Shown: positions 1 through 5,197, counted from the stretch's first letter. The stretch is 9,072 bases of DNA from Bog-473 sp035534235 (GCA_035534235.1 DATLSH010000072.1:1-9072), one strand, 5' to 3'. Notes: generated by a model from the letters alone, not told the origin. Numbers and translations: made by a program.

Positions 1-36
1 GTCGCCCAGCTGGAGGCGGCCGCGGCGGCCGAGTAG
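1..36 (+). CDS. Possible 3' end of an unidentified convergent gene
   Basis: The first 36 bases read on the plus strand as VAQLEAAAAAE followed by a TAG stop at 34-36. Every sense codon ends in G or C, as in the coding regions of this chromosome, and the Ala/Glu-rich end is a common protein C-terminus. The opposing minus-strand frame over the same bases has many A/T-ending codons and a proline/arginine-rich translation that looks non-coding. I infer the tail of a plus-strand gene entering from the left, convergent with the Sua5-like gene. Eleven codons are too few to identify a product, and chance cannot be excluded. Confidence 0.3.
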   Translation, partial: VAQLEAAAAAE

Positions 37-667
37 GCCAGCGCACCTCTGACCACCACCTCCGGCGGGTGCCCATGAAGAGGGCCGCTTCAATGAAGCT
101 GGCCGGCAGTGCCCCCTCCCGGGAGACCCACGGCTCGGACCCGGTGCAATCCACCACCGTGGCGCCCGGCCCGCGGCAGGGCCCGGCGTCGGCAACAAGG
201 GCGACGTCAAACACCGAGTAATGGTCGGCCACCGCATCTGCGGTGACCTCTGCCAGCGGTGCGACGCGCCACGGACCGCTCTCGCGGCAGAGCCGCCGGA
301 GTGCGCGCGTGCTCGCCATGCTGACCAGGACGGGCTCCCGATCTTCCGAGCCGGCCAGGAGCAGGGAGAGCGGCCCGGGCCAGCAACGGGCGGCCAGGCG
401 CCGGGCGTCATCCGACCACTGGCCCTCATACCGTGGCCCGACCAGCGCCGCGGCCTGGTCCCGGTGGCCGACGACATAGTGGGCCGGCGTGGTGGCTTCG
501 CTTCCCGACAGCGCCTCCAGCCGCCGCACGGCGTCGCCGCACGCGCTCCGCGCCGCCAGTTGGTAGCTGCCGGTCCCGGGCACGGCGATCAGCCGGTCGG
601 CACCGGCGCCGAACGCTCCTCGCACCGCAACGCCGGAGCGCCCGCTGATGATGGGCGGGCGGCTCAA
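1..667 (-). CDS. Divergent Sua5/YciO/YrdC (TsaC-like) family protein, 3' end not resolved
   Basis: The frame runs from a TTG at 665-667 to the window edge (222 codons). It resembles Sua5/YrdC/TsaC, the enzyme making threonylcarbamoyl-AMP for tRNA t6A37. The similarity is in overall layout: LIAVPGTGSYQL (residues 26-37) sits where PTDTVYGL belongs, WPGPLSLLL (96-104) matches the family WPGPL, and GPCRGPGATVVDCTG (162-176) with SREGALPASFIEAAL (182-196) matches the C-terminal core. Slot after prmC is the usual Sua5 slot. However, the Lys/Arg after the first helix (KGR) are replaced by SGSEA, the SVR-P-H segment is lost, and the Ser-x-Asn motif is missing, so TsaC activity is doubtful. The TTG overlaps the prmC stop (TTGA); GTG at 623-625 is an alternative. 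The usual family length of about 200 residues suggests the protein ends near or just beyond the window edge. Confidence 0.62.
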   Translation of the reverse strand, partial: MSRPPIISGRSGVAVRGAFGAGADRLIAVPGTGSYQLAARSACGDAVRRLEALSGSEATTPAHYVVGHRDQAAALVGPRYEGQWSDDARRLAARCWPGPLSLLLAGSEDREPVLVSMASTRALRRLCRESGPWRVAPLAEVTADAVADHYSVFDVALVADAGPCRGPGATVVDCTGSEPWVSREGALPASFIEAALFMGTRRRWWSEVRWPTRPPRPPPAGR

Positions 668-1590
668 CGCACCCGACCGACCAGCGCCCGGGGGCGACCG
701 GCCAGGTCGGGCTCCACCCGCACTTCGACGTAACCCAGGGAACGGGCCATGCCGGCCGCCGCCGTTGACTGGTGCGGTGCCAGCTCCATGACCACCGCAC
801 CGGGCCGCGACAGCCAGGCTGGTGCCTCATGAAGGAGCGTCTCCAGACCGGCCAGACCCGGGGTACCGTCGCTGCCTCCGTCAGCCACCAGGGCCTCCTC
901 CGGTTCGCGCCGGACGTCTTCGGCCAGGTCCCCCCACTCGGCCGCGGAGACGTAGGGAGGGTTGGCGACCACCAGGCTGACCGCACCGCGGAGCGAAGGT
1001 GGGAGCGCGCGGAGCCAGTGCCCGTGCACCAGGGTGACCGGGAGCATCTGCGCCTGATCCCGGGCGACCCTGGCCACATTGAGTCGGGCCACCGCCAGCG
1101 CGGTGGTGCTGGCATCAATGCCCCAGATTCCACCTCCGCGCAACTCGGTGTCCGGTTCGCTGGCGGGTCCGGTGGCGGGTCCGGTGGCGGGTCCGGCGGC
1201 GGGCCCAGCGGCCAATTCGGTGGCCAGCGACAGCGCGATGGCGCCCGACCCCGTCCCGGCGTCCACAATCAGGGGTGCTGCGGTTCCCAGGTGGGCGATC
1301 TCGGCCAAGACCACCTCCACCACCTGCTCGGTCTCCGGGCGTGGGATGAGCACGCGGGGGTCCACCAGGAGGTCCAGCGTGCGAAAGGCCCAGTGCCCGA
1401 GCAGGTACTGCAGGGGTGCCCCGCTCCTCCGGCGTGCGGCCGTGGCACGCGCCACGGCGACCGCGCGCGGGCTCACGGATGGCGCCGACGACTCCGGTGA
1501 GGGGCCGAGCACCTCGGCGAGGATGAAGCGCGCTTCGTGGCGGGCGCCGAGTGCGGCCGACAGCTCGGCCAGCAGCTCGCTCCGGGTCAC
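664..1590 (-). CDS. prmC: Peptide chain release factor N5-glutamine methyltransferase PrmC (HemK)
   Basis: PrmC transfers methyl from S-adenosylmethionine to the glutamine of the GGQ motif in release factors, raising termination efficiency in the cytoplasm. The 308-residue protein has an N-terminal helical domain with QYLLGHWAF (61-69) and RPETE (84-88), then a Rossmann methyltransferase domain with the SAM motif DAGTGSGAIAL (110-120), the acidic motif IWGIDAS (155-161), and the catalytic NPPY (210-213) that binds the substrate glutamine. It directly follows its substrate gene prfA. The GTG start at 1588-1590 overlaps the prfA TGA in GTGA, and GGAGG lies 10 nt upstream, so the start is well supported and coupling is likely. 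Odd point: residues 126-146 form a Gly-Pro-Ala-Thr/Ser repeat insertion between the SAM motif and the acidic motif, where E. coli PrmC has only a few residues. Confidence 0.96.
   Translation of the reverse strand: MTRSELLAELSAALGARHEARFILAEVLGPSPESSAPSVSPRAVAVARATAARRRSGAPLQYLLGHWAFRTLDLLVDPRVLIPRPETEQVVEVVLAEIAHLGTAAPLIVDAGTGSGAIALSLATELAAGPAAGPATGPATGPASEPDTELRGGGIWGIDASTTALAVARLNVARVARDQAQMLPVTLVHGHWLRALPPSLRGAVSLVVANPPYVSAAEWGDLAEDVRREPEEALVADGGSDGTPGLAGLETLLHEAPAWLSRPGAVVMELAPHQSTAAAGMARSLGYVEVRVEPDLAGRPRALVGRVR
1159..1206 (-). repeat. 12-bp tandem repeat inside prmC
   Basis: Four consecutive 12-bp units lie at 1159-1170, 1171-1182, 1183-1194 and 1195-1206. The plus-strand consensus is ggtggcgggtcc; the two middle copies are identical and the outer ones differ by one to two bases. 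The unit length is a multiple of three, so prmC stays in frame and gains GPAx repeats (GPAA, GPAT, GPAT, GPAS). Near identity at DNA level suggests recent slippage or duplication. The insertion falls on a surface loop between two strands of the methyltransferase fold. Confidence 0.9.
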
Positions 1591-2666
1591 GACCCGGCGT
1601 CCTCCCCGCCGGCCAGTTGACGGGCCCGCTTGTCCGCCATGAGCGCATCGGTCAGTTCGGCCAGATCGCCGGCCAGCACCTGGTCCAACTTGTGGAGCGT
1701 GAGGTTGATCCGGTGATCGGTGACCCGGTTCTCCTTGAAGTTGTAGGTGCGGATCTTGTCGGTCCTGCTCCCGGCGCCGACCTGGCCCCGACGCTGCTCC
1801 GACATGGCGGCGGACTGTCGGTCCTGCTCGGCCTTGAGCAGGCGGGCCCGCAGGACGACCATGGCCTTGGCCCGGTTCTGAATCTGGCTCTTCTCGTCCT
1901 GCATGGCGACCACGGTGCCGGTCGGGATGTGGGTGATGCGCACGGCCGAGTCGGTGGTGTTGACCGACTGCCCGCCGGGACCGGTGGACCGGTAGACGTC
2001 GATCTTCAGATCGCCCGGATCGATGGCGATCTCCACTTCGGCTGCCTCGGGAAGCACGGCGACCGTCGCCGTCGAGGTGTGCACCCGACCCTTGGCCTCG
2101 GTCACCGGCACTCTCTGCACTCGGTGCGTGCCGCCCTCGTGTTCCAGTCGGAGGTAGGCCTCGTTTCCCTTAATGAGGAAGACAGCCTCATTGATGCCAT
2201 CCTTGTCCGAAGCGTCCTCGGAGAGGACCTCGACCTTCCACTTCTGGGCGGCGGCGTAACGCAGGTACATGTCGTAGAGCACCCGGGCGAAGAGGTTGGC
2301 TTCATCGCCACCGACAGCACCGCGAATCTCCATGATGACGTTGCGCCCGATATTGGGGTCCTTGGGCAGCAGCAGGGTCTGTATCCGCTCCTCCAGACCG
2401 GCCACGGACGCTTCCGCCTCCTCCACTTCCCGGCGCATCAACTCGCGTTCGTCTCCCGACGCTTCGGTGAGCATTTCGCGACCGGTGACGACGTCGGCCC
2501 GGGAGGCCACCAGATCGTGCCAGACCTTGACGATTTCGCCCAGCTCCTTATGACGGCGCGAAAGTGCACGCAACCGATCAGGATCAGCCAGCGCGACGGG
2601 ATCGGCCAGATCGGTTTCCACCGAGTTGAATTCCGCTTCGAGCGCGGCCATCCGTTCGTCGAACAT
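1587..2666 (-). CDS. prfA: Peptide chain release factor 1 (RF1)
   Basis: RF1 recognises UAA and UAG in the ribosomal A site and triggers peptidyl-tRNA hydrolysis. The 359-residue length is typical. The helical N-terminal domain (about 1-105) is followed by the GGDEANLFA segment (119-127). The PVT tripeptide at 187-189 within RVQRVPVTEAKGRVHTS is the RF1-type PxT stop-codon reader, which separates it from RF2 (SPF). The GGQ at 231-233 in STGPGGQSVNTTDSA is the peptidyl-transferase-centre loop and the substrate of PrmC encoded next. RTDKIRTYNF and RVTDHRI (301-320) are further family signatures. The ATG at 2664-2666 has no visible Shine-Dalgarno; an in-frame ATG five codons later is possible, but the first gives the family N-terminus. 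It lies 60 bp after rpmE, and its TGA overlaps the prmC GTG. Confidence 0.98.
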   Translation of the reverse strand: MFDERMAALEAEFNSVETDLADPVALADPDRLRALSRRHKELGEIVKVWHDLVASRADVVTGREMLTEASGDERELMRREVEEAEASVAGLEERIQTLLLPKDPNIGRNVIMEIRGAVGGDEANLFARVLYDMYLRYAAAQKWKVEVLSEDASDKDGINEAVFLIKGNEAYLRLEHEGGTHRVQRVPVTEAKGRVHTSTATVAVLPEAAEVEIAIDPGDLKIDVYRSTGPGGQSVNTTDSAVRITHIPTGTVVAMQDEKSQIQNRAKAMVVLRARLLKAEQDRQSAAMSEQRRGQVGAGSRTDKIRTYNFKENRVTDHRINLTLHKLDQVLAGDLAELTDALMADKRARQLAGGEDAGS

Positions 2667-2691
2667 GGGATCGGGCAGGGCGTGACGGGGA

Positions 2692-2706
2692 GGCCGGGTA
2701 CCGGCC
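2692..2706. other. Inverted repeat between rpmE and prfA
   Basis: GGCCGG (2692-2697), a 3-nt spacer gta, and CCGGCC (2701-2706) form a perfect 6-bp stem in the 60-bp gap. No run of T follows on the minus strand, so it is not a standard intrinsic terminator. In such GC-rich DNA this could be chance; a weak processing or pausing hairpin is possible. Confidence 0.3.
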
Positions 2707-2726
2707 CGACCCGATCGCGACCGGCC

Positions 2727-3047
2727 TTATTCCTGTGACGCCGTTGCCGGCTCCGGCTGCGGTTCCGGGGTCGGGGTTGGGGCCGGTTCCGGGGTCGTGG
2801 CCGTGGCCGTGGCCGTGGCCGGGACCGGGACCGACTTCGCCTTGCCCTTGCGCTCGCCATAGCGGCGCTGGAAGCGCTCGACCCTTCCACCGGAATCGAC
2901 CAGTTTCTGCTTCCCGGTGAAGAACGGGTGGCACTCGTTGCACAGCTCGACGTGGAGATCGGCCTTGGTGGAACGGGTCACGTAGGTGTTGCCACACGAG
3001 CATTTCACCGTGGCGTCTACGTAGTCAGGATGGATATCGGGTTTCAT
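2727..3047 (-). CDS. rpmE: 50S ribosomal protein L31, zinc-binding type, with C-terminal extension
   Basis: L31 bridges the large and small ribosomal subunits near the central protuberance. Residues 1-68 are canonical: MKPDIHPDY, the zinc ligands Cys16 and Cys18 in KCSCGN and Cys36 and Cys39 in CNECHPFFTGKQ, then GGRVERFQRRY. Four cysteines make this the C+ (zinc) form, as opposed to the zinc-free form expressed during zinc starvation. The ATG at 3045-3047 is preceded by GGAG five bases upstream, a good ribosome binding site. Bacterial L31 is usually about 65-75 residues. Here the protein has 106, because a low-complexity tail (about 73-106) of Ala-Thr and Thr-Pro-Glu-Pro repeats follows the ribosomal core. 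The tail is in frame and ends at TAA. It lies 70 bp downstream of rho, as in many actinobacteria. Confidence 0.96.
   Translation of the reverse strand: MKPDIHPDYVDATVKCSCGNTYVTRSTKADLHVELCNECHPFFTGKQKLVDSGGRVERFQRRYGERKGKAKSVPVPATATATATTPEPAPTPTPEPQPEPATASQE
2760..2819 (-). repeat. Short tandem repeats encoding the L31 tail
   Basis: Two repeat families lie side by side. Four copies of the hexamer cgtggc (plus strand) at 2796-2819 encode alternating Ala-Thr. Two copies of cggttccggggtcg at 2760-2773 and 2784-2797 each encode a Thr-Pro-Glu-Pro block. All unit spacings preserve the reading frame. The array sits only in the extension, not in the conserved L31 core, consistent with growth by replication slippage. 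Confidence 0.85.
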
Positions 3048-3076
3048 GGTGTCTCCTACGTCGATTCGGTCGGTCC

Positions 3077-3098
3077 AGTGTAGGGGTTCGCCCACACT
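3077..3098. other. Stem-loop between rho and rpmE
   Basis: AGTGT (3077-3081) plus GGG (3084-3086) pair with CCC (3091-3093) plus ACACT (3094-3098), giving 8 bp with a two-base bulge and a four-base loop (TTCG on plus, CGAA on the transcribed minus strand). It lies in the 70-bp gap between the rho stop and the rpmE start. No U-tract follows, so classical termination is not supported. It might be an RNA processing site or stabilise the 3' end of the rho message; this is inference. Confidence 0.4.
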
Positions 3099-3117
3099 CC
3101 TCGTCCGGCTCCCCGGC

Positions 3118-4908
3118 TCAGGTGGCCGGGCCCTTGGCAATTTCGGCCAGGAACTCGTCGTTGCTGTTCGTGGTGCGGATCTTGTCCATGAGCAGCTCAA
3201 GGCCGGCCGCTTCCTTGCCGTCGTTGGCCAGGGCGTTGAGCACCCGGCGCAGCTTCCACACCTGTTGGAGCTGTCCCCTCTCGAAGAGGAGCTCCTCGTG
3301 GCGGGTGGAGCTGGCGTTGACGTCAATGGCCGGGTAGAGGCGGCGCTCGGAGAGGCGACGGTCCAGCCGCAGCTCCATGTTGCCGGTTCCCTTGAACTCC
3401 TCGAAGATCACCTCGTCCATCTTCGAGCCGGTTTCGACCAGGGCCGAAGCCAGGATGGTGAGTGATCCGCCCTCTTCGATATTGCGGGCGGCCCCGAAGA
3501 ACTTCTTGGGCGGGTAGAGGGCGCCGGAGTCGACTCCACCGGACATGATGCGGCCCGTGGCCGGGGCAGCCAGGTTGTAGGCCCGGGCCAGACGGGTGAT
3601 GCCGTCAAGGATGATGACGACGTCCCGACCCACCTCGACCAGGCGCTTGGCCCGCTCAATGGTGAGCTCGGCCACCTGGGTGTGCTCGTCGGCCGGGCGG
3701 TCGAACGTGGAGGCGATCACCTCGCCGCGCACCGATCGTCGCATGTCGGTCACTTCCTCGGGCCGCTCGTCCACCAGGAGCACCATCAGGTGCACGTCGG
3801 GGTTATTGGCCTCTATGGAGTGGGCGATCTGTTTCATCACCGTGGTCTTGCCTGCCTTGGGCGGCGAAACGATGAGCCCACGCTGACCCTTTCCGATGGG
3901 CGACAGCAGGTCGACGATGCGGGCGGTGACATTGTCCTTGTCCCCCAGGTCCTGCATCTCAAGATGCAGGCGGGAGTCGGGGAAGAGCGGGGTCAGGTCC
4001 TCGAAGCGGGGGCGGTTGCGCGCCACTTCTGGGTCGAGCCCGGACACGGTGTCGATGCGCAGCAACGCCGGGTACTTCTCGTTGTTGGACGCGGGGCGGC
4101 AGGCGCCTTCCAGGTAGTCACCCCGGCGCAGAGCGAACCTACGAGCCTGGCTGATGGAGATGTAGACGTCCTTCGATGAGGGAAGGTAGCCGTCGCAGCG
4201 CAGGAAGCCATAGCCCTCGTCCCGCAGATCCAGCAGGCCCTTCACCTCGACCATCTCGCCCGAGTAGGGCTGTTCCTGGGCGCCACCGCCTTGAAGCTCG
4301 CCCCCCACACCGCGCTCACGGCCGCGTCGCCGGCGGCTGCGCCGGTTCCCGATGTCGCCGTCGCCCTGAGACTGGTTGTTCGGGTTGTTCTGGTTGTTGC
4401 GGTTGCCCTGGTTGTTGCCCTGGTTGGGCCGGCTCCGGTTGCCCTGGTTGTTGCCCTGGTTGTTGCCCTGGCCCTGACCGTTCTGCCGGGGCGCGGTGAC
4501 GTCGGCGCCGTCCGACAGCTCAGGAGGCTCAACGAAGACGGCTGGGCTGTTGTCGGCGGTGTCCGCAGGGCTCCCCGCCGTCAGCTCCGCCGAGGCGTGA
4601 GCCGCATCGGACGCCGCTGGTGCCGTGTCGTCGGTTCCGGCCTCGGTTCCGGCCTCTGATCCGCTCCCGCCGCCGGTGGAAGCGATGCTCGACCGAGGGC
4701 GGCGGGCCGGCCTCTCGCCGACGGCGGCGTCGCCGTTGGTGGAGTCGCCGTTGGTGTGCACACCGGTGGCGTCAAGAATCTGGTCAATGATGTCGGCCTT
4801 CTTCGTCCTGGTCGTCGTCTTGAGCGACATGGCCTGGGCGATGGCACTGAGTTCGTCGCGCTCTTTGCCTTCGAGAACCGATCGTTCGAGCTGCTGTTCC
4901 GCAGTCAT
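3118..4908 (-). CDS. rho: Transcription termination factor Rho with long disordered insertion
   Basis: Rho is the hexameric RNA-dependent ATPase that terminates transcription. The 596-residue protein has an N-terminal Rho_N/SAP-like helical segment (about 10-50), a low-complexity insertion (about 51-215), the cold-shock-like RNA-binding domain (about 217-290, with DEGYGFLR and DVYIS), and the RecA-like motor. The motor shows Walker A SPPKAGKTT (348-356), Walker B VVIILDGITRLAR (430-442), the Q-loop region MSGGVDSGAL (455-464), and the highly conserved FEEFKGTGNMEL (502-513). Actinobacterial Rho proteins commonly carry an insertion before the RNA-binding domain; here it includes Asn/Gln/Gly repeats (143-183) and a basic patch RRSRRRRGRER (189-199). 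I chose ATG 4906-4908 because GAGGAG lies 4 nt upstream and MTAEQQLERS begins like a Rho N-terminus; the open frame extends further only via a TTG. A promoter and about 170-nt leader lie upstream. Confidence 0.98.
   Translation of the reverse strand: MTAEQQLERSVLEGKERDELSAIAQAMSLKTTTRTKKADIIDQILDATGVHTNGDSTNGDAAVGERPARRPRSSIASTGGGSGSEAGTEAGTDDTAPAASDAAHASAELTAGSPADTADNSPAVFVEPPELSDGADVTAPRQNGQGQGNNQGNNQGNRSRPNQGNNQGNRNNQNNPNNQSQGDGDIGNRRSRRRRGRERGVGGELQGGGAQEQPYSGEMVEVKGLLDLRDEGYGFLRCDGYLPSSKDVYISISQARRFALRRGDYLEGACRPASNNEKYPALLRIDTVSGLDPEVARNRPRFEDLTPLFPDSRLHLEMQDLGDKDNVTARIVDLLSPIGKGQRGLIVSPPKAGKTTVMKQIAHSIEANNPDVHLMVLLVDERPEEVTDMRRSVRGEVIASTFDRPADEHTQVAELTIERAKRLVEVGRDVVIILDGITRLARAYNLAAPATGRIMSGGVDSGALYPPKKFFGAARNIEEGGSLTILASALVETGSKMDEVIFEEFKGTGNMELRLDRRLSERRLYPAIDVNASSTRHEELLFERGQLQQVWKLRRVLNALANDGKEAAGLELLMDKIRTTNSNDEFLAEIAKGPAT
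4363..4485 (-). repeat. Degenerate NNQG-coding repeats in rho
   Basis: This stretch encodes rho residues 142-182. The 12-base unit ccctggttgttg (plus strand), or shortened variants, recurs several times and encodes NNQG, interspersed with NR, NP and SQG. It is immediately followed by the Arg-rich patch. The translated composition (Asn, Gln, Gly, few hydrophobics) is that of an intrinsically disordered, prion-like segment. Confidence 0.85.
4631..4656 (-). repeat. 12-bp direct repeat in rho encoding EAGT
   Basis: tcggttccggcc occurs at 4631-4642 and again at 4643-4654. In rho this gives the tandem EAGTEAGT (residues 85-92) in the disordered insertion. It is in frame and confined to the non-conserved part. 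Confidence 0.8.
4729..4755 (-). repeat. 12-bp direct repeat in rho encoding TNGD
   Basis: gtcgccgttggt occurs at 4729-4740 and 4744-4755, separated by three bases. It encodes TNGD twice (rho residues 52-55 and 57-60), just after the Rho_N helical segment. It is a third independent in-frame duplication within the same insertion. Confidence 0.8.
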
Positions 4909-5079
4909 CGGGCTCCTCTTCCATAGAGGGTTAGCGCCTACTCGGAATGTCCGCGCGTGGCGAGGGGAAACAGGGAGGGGAAAGGCATCGGGATGAAACC
5001 TTCCCCCGATCACCGCTACGCAAGACAATCCCGGGACCAGTTGGTTCCCGCGGAGAGCGCCTCACAGCGCAGCGGGGAT
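4909..5079 (-). promoter_or_regulatory. Long 5' leader of rho
   Basis: If transcription starts about 7 nt after the -10 box at 5086-5091, the rho message has a leader of about 170 nt. It contains a possible hairpin at 5032-5050 (CGGGA and CC pairing with GG and TCCCG, one bulged base, 4-nt loop) and an inverted repeat ATCGGG/CCCGAT (4987-4992 with 5005-5010). The leader ends with GAGGAG four bases before the ATG. Rho represses its own synthesis through its leader in E. coli, so autoregulation here is plausible but not shown. I recognise no riboswitch class. Confidence 0.4.
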
Positions 5080-5089
5080 ATGTACATAT
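5078..5089. promoter_or_regulatory. 12-bp AT palindrome flanked by direct repeats
   Basis: ATATGTACATAT at 5078-5089 is a perfect palindrome. It is bracketed by two copies of AGCGGGG in the same orientation, at 5071-5077 and 5091-5097. It is a conspicuous AT island in very GC-rich DNA and overlaps the -10 region and probable start site of the rho promoter. Position and symmetry suit a dimeric regulator operator, but I cannot name the regulator, and the AT richness may partly just reflect promoter melting. Confidence 0.45.
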
Positions 5090-5115
5090 TAGCGGGGCCG
5101 GAAGGAGATTGCCAA
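5086..5115 (-). promoter_or_regulatory. Probable SigA-type promoter of rho
   Basis: On the minus strand TTGGCA (5110-5115) is separated by 18 bp from TAATAT (5086-5091). The first differs from the -35 consensus TTGACA at one base; the second fits the actinobacterial TAnnnT -10 pattern. It lies in the 242-bp gap after thrC and points towards rho, implying rho is transcribed separately from lysA-hom-thrC even if some read-through occurs. Confidence 0.55.
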
Positions 5116-5123
5116 CATGGCAA
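5109..5123. other. Perfect inverted repeat after thrC
   Basis: TTGCCA (5109-5114) and TGGCAA (5118-5123) flank a 3-nt spacer, about 28 bp beyond the thrC stop. It could be a weak end-of-operon hairpin for thrC, but the minus strand continues with TCTCCTT rather than a T-run. It also overlaps the -35 box proposed for rho. Confidence 0.35.
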
Positions 5124-5197
5124 GATCGGACCGCAAAGCCACGCGGAGGCTCAGAGCGCCACCTCGGCCAGGATTGCCGGCAGATCCAGATCGATGA
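5117..5197 (+). CDS. Possible 26-residue basic small ORF antisense to the thrC 3' end
   Basis: A strong Shine-Dalgarno-like GGAAGGAG (5100-5107) lies 9 nt before an ATG at 5117-5119. The frame starts MARSDRKATRRLRAPPRP and stops at TGA 5195-5197. It is Arg-rich, unlike any protein I recognise, and its last 47 bases are antisense to thrC. The palindromic AT island just upstream could act as a -10 on this strand too. No homology or codon evidence can be given at this length, so this may be chance. Confidence 0.2.
   Translation: MARSDRKATRRLRAPPRPGLPADPDR

Noticed and set aside
1159..1206. Direct repeats as a possible CRISPR array
   Set aside because: Units are contiguous 12-mers without spacers and stay in frame within prmC. 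The same holds for the rho and rpmE repeats.
772..1500. A 242-codon plus-strand open frame with a Gly/Ser-rich repeat
   Set aside because: It is antisense to prmC; the repeat is just the reverse reading of the GPAT array. No ribosome site or family motif.
1551..2738. A 395-codon plus-strand open frame antisense to prfA
   Set aside because: It mirrors prfA, whose RF1 motifs (PVT, GGQ) are unambiguous. Long antisense frames are expected in GC-rich DNA, and the translation has no recognisable domain.
4909..5028. N-terminal extension of Rho by 40 residues
   Set aside because: It needs a TTG start without a ribosome site, while the ATG at 4906-4908 has GAGGAG upstream and gives a normal Rho N-terminus.
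5109..5123. Intrinsic terminator after thrC
   Set aside because: The stem is only 6 bp and no T-run follows on the minus strand; it also overlaps the proposed rho -35 box. Kept only as an inverted repeat.
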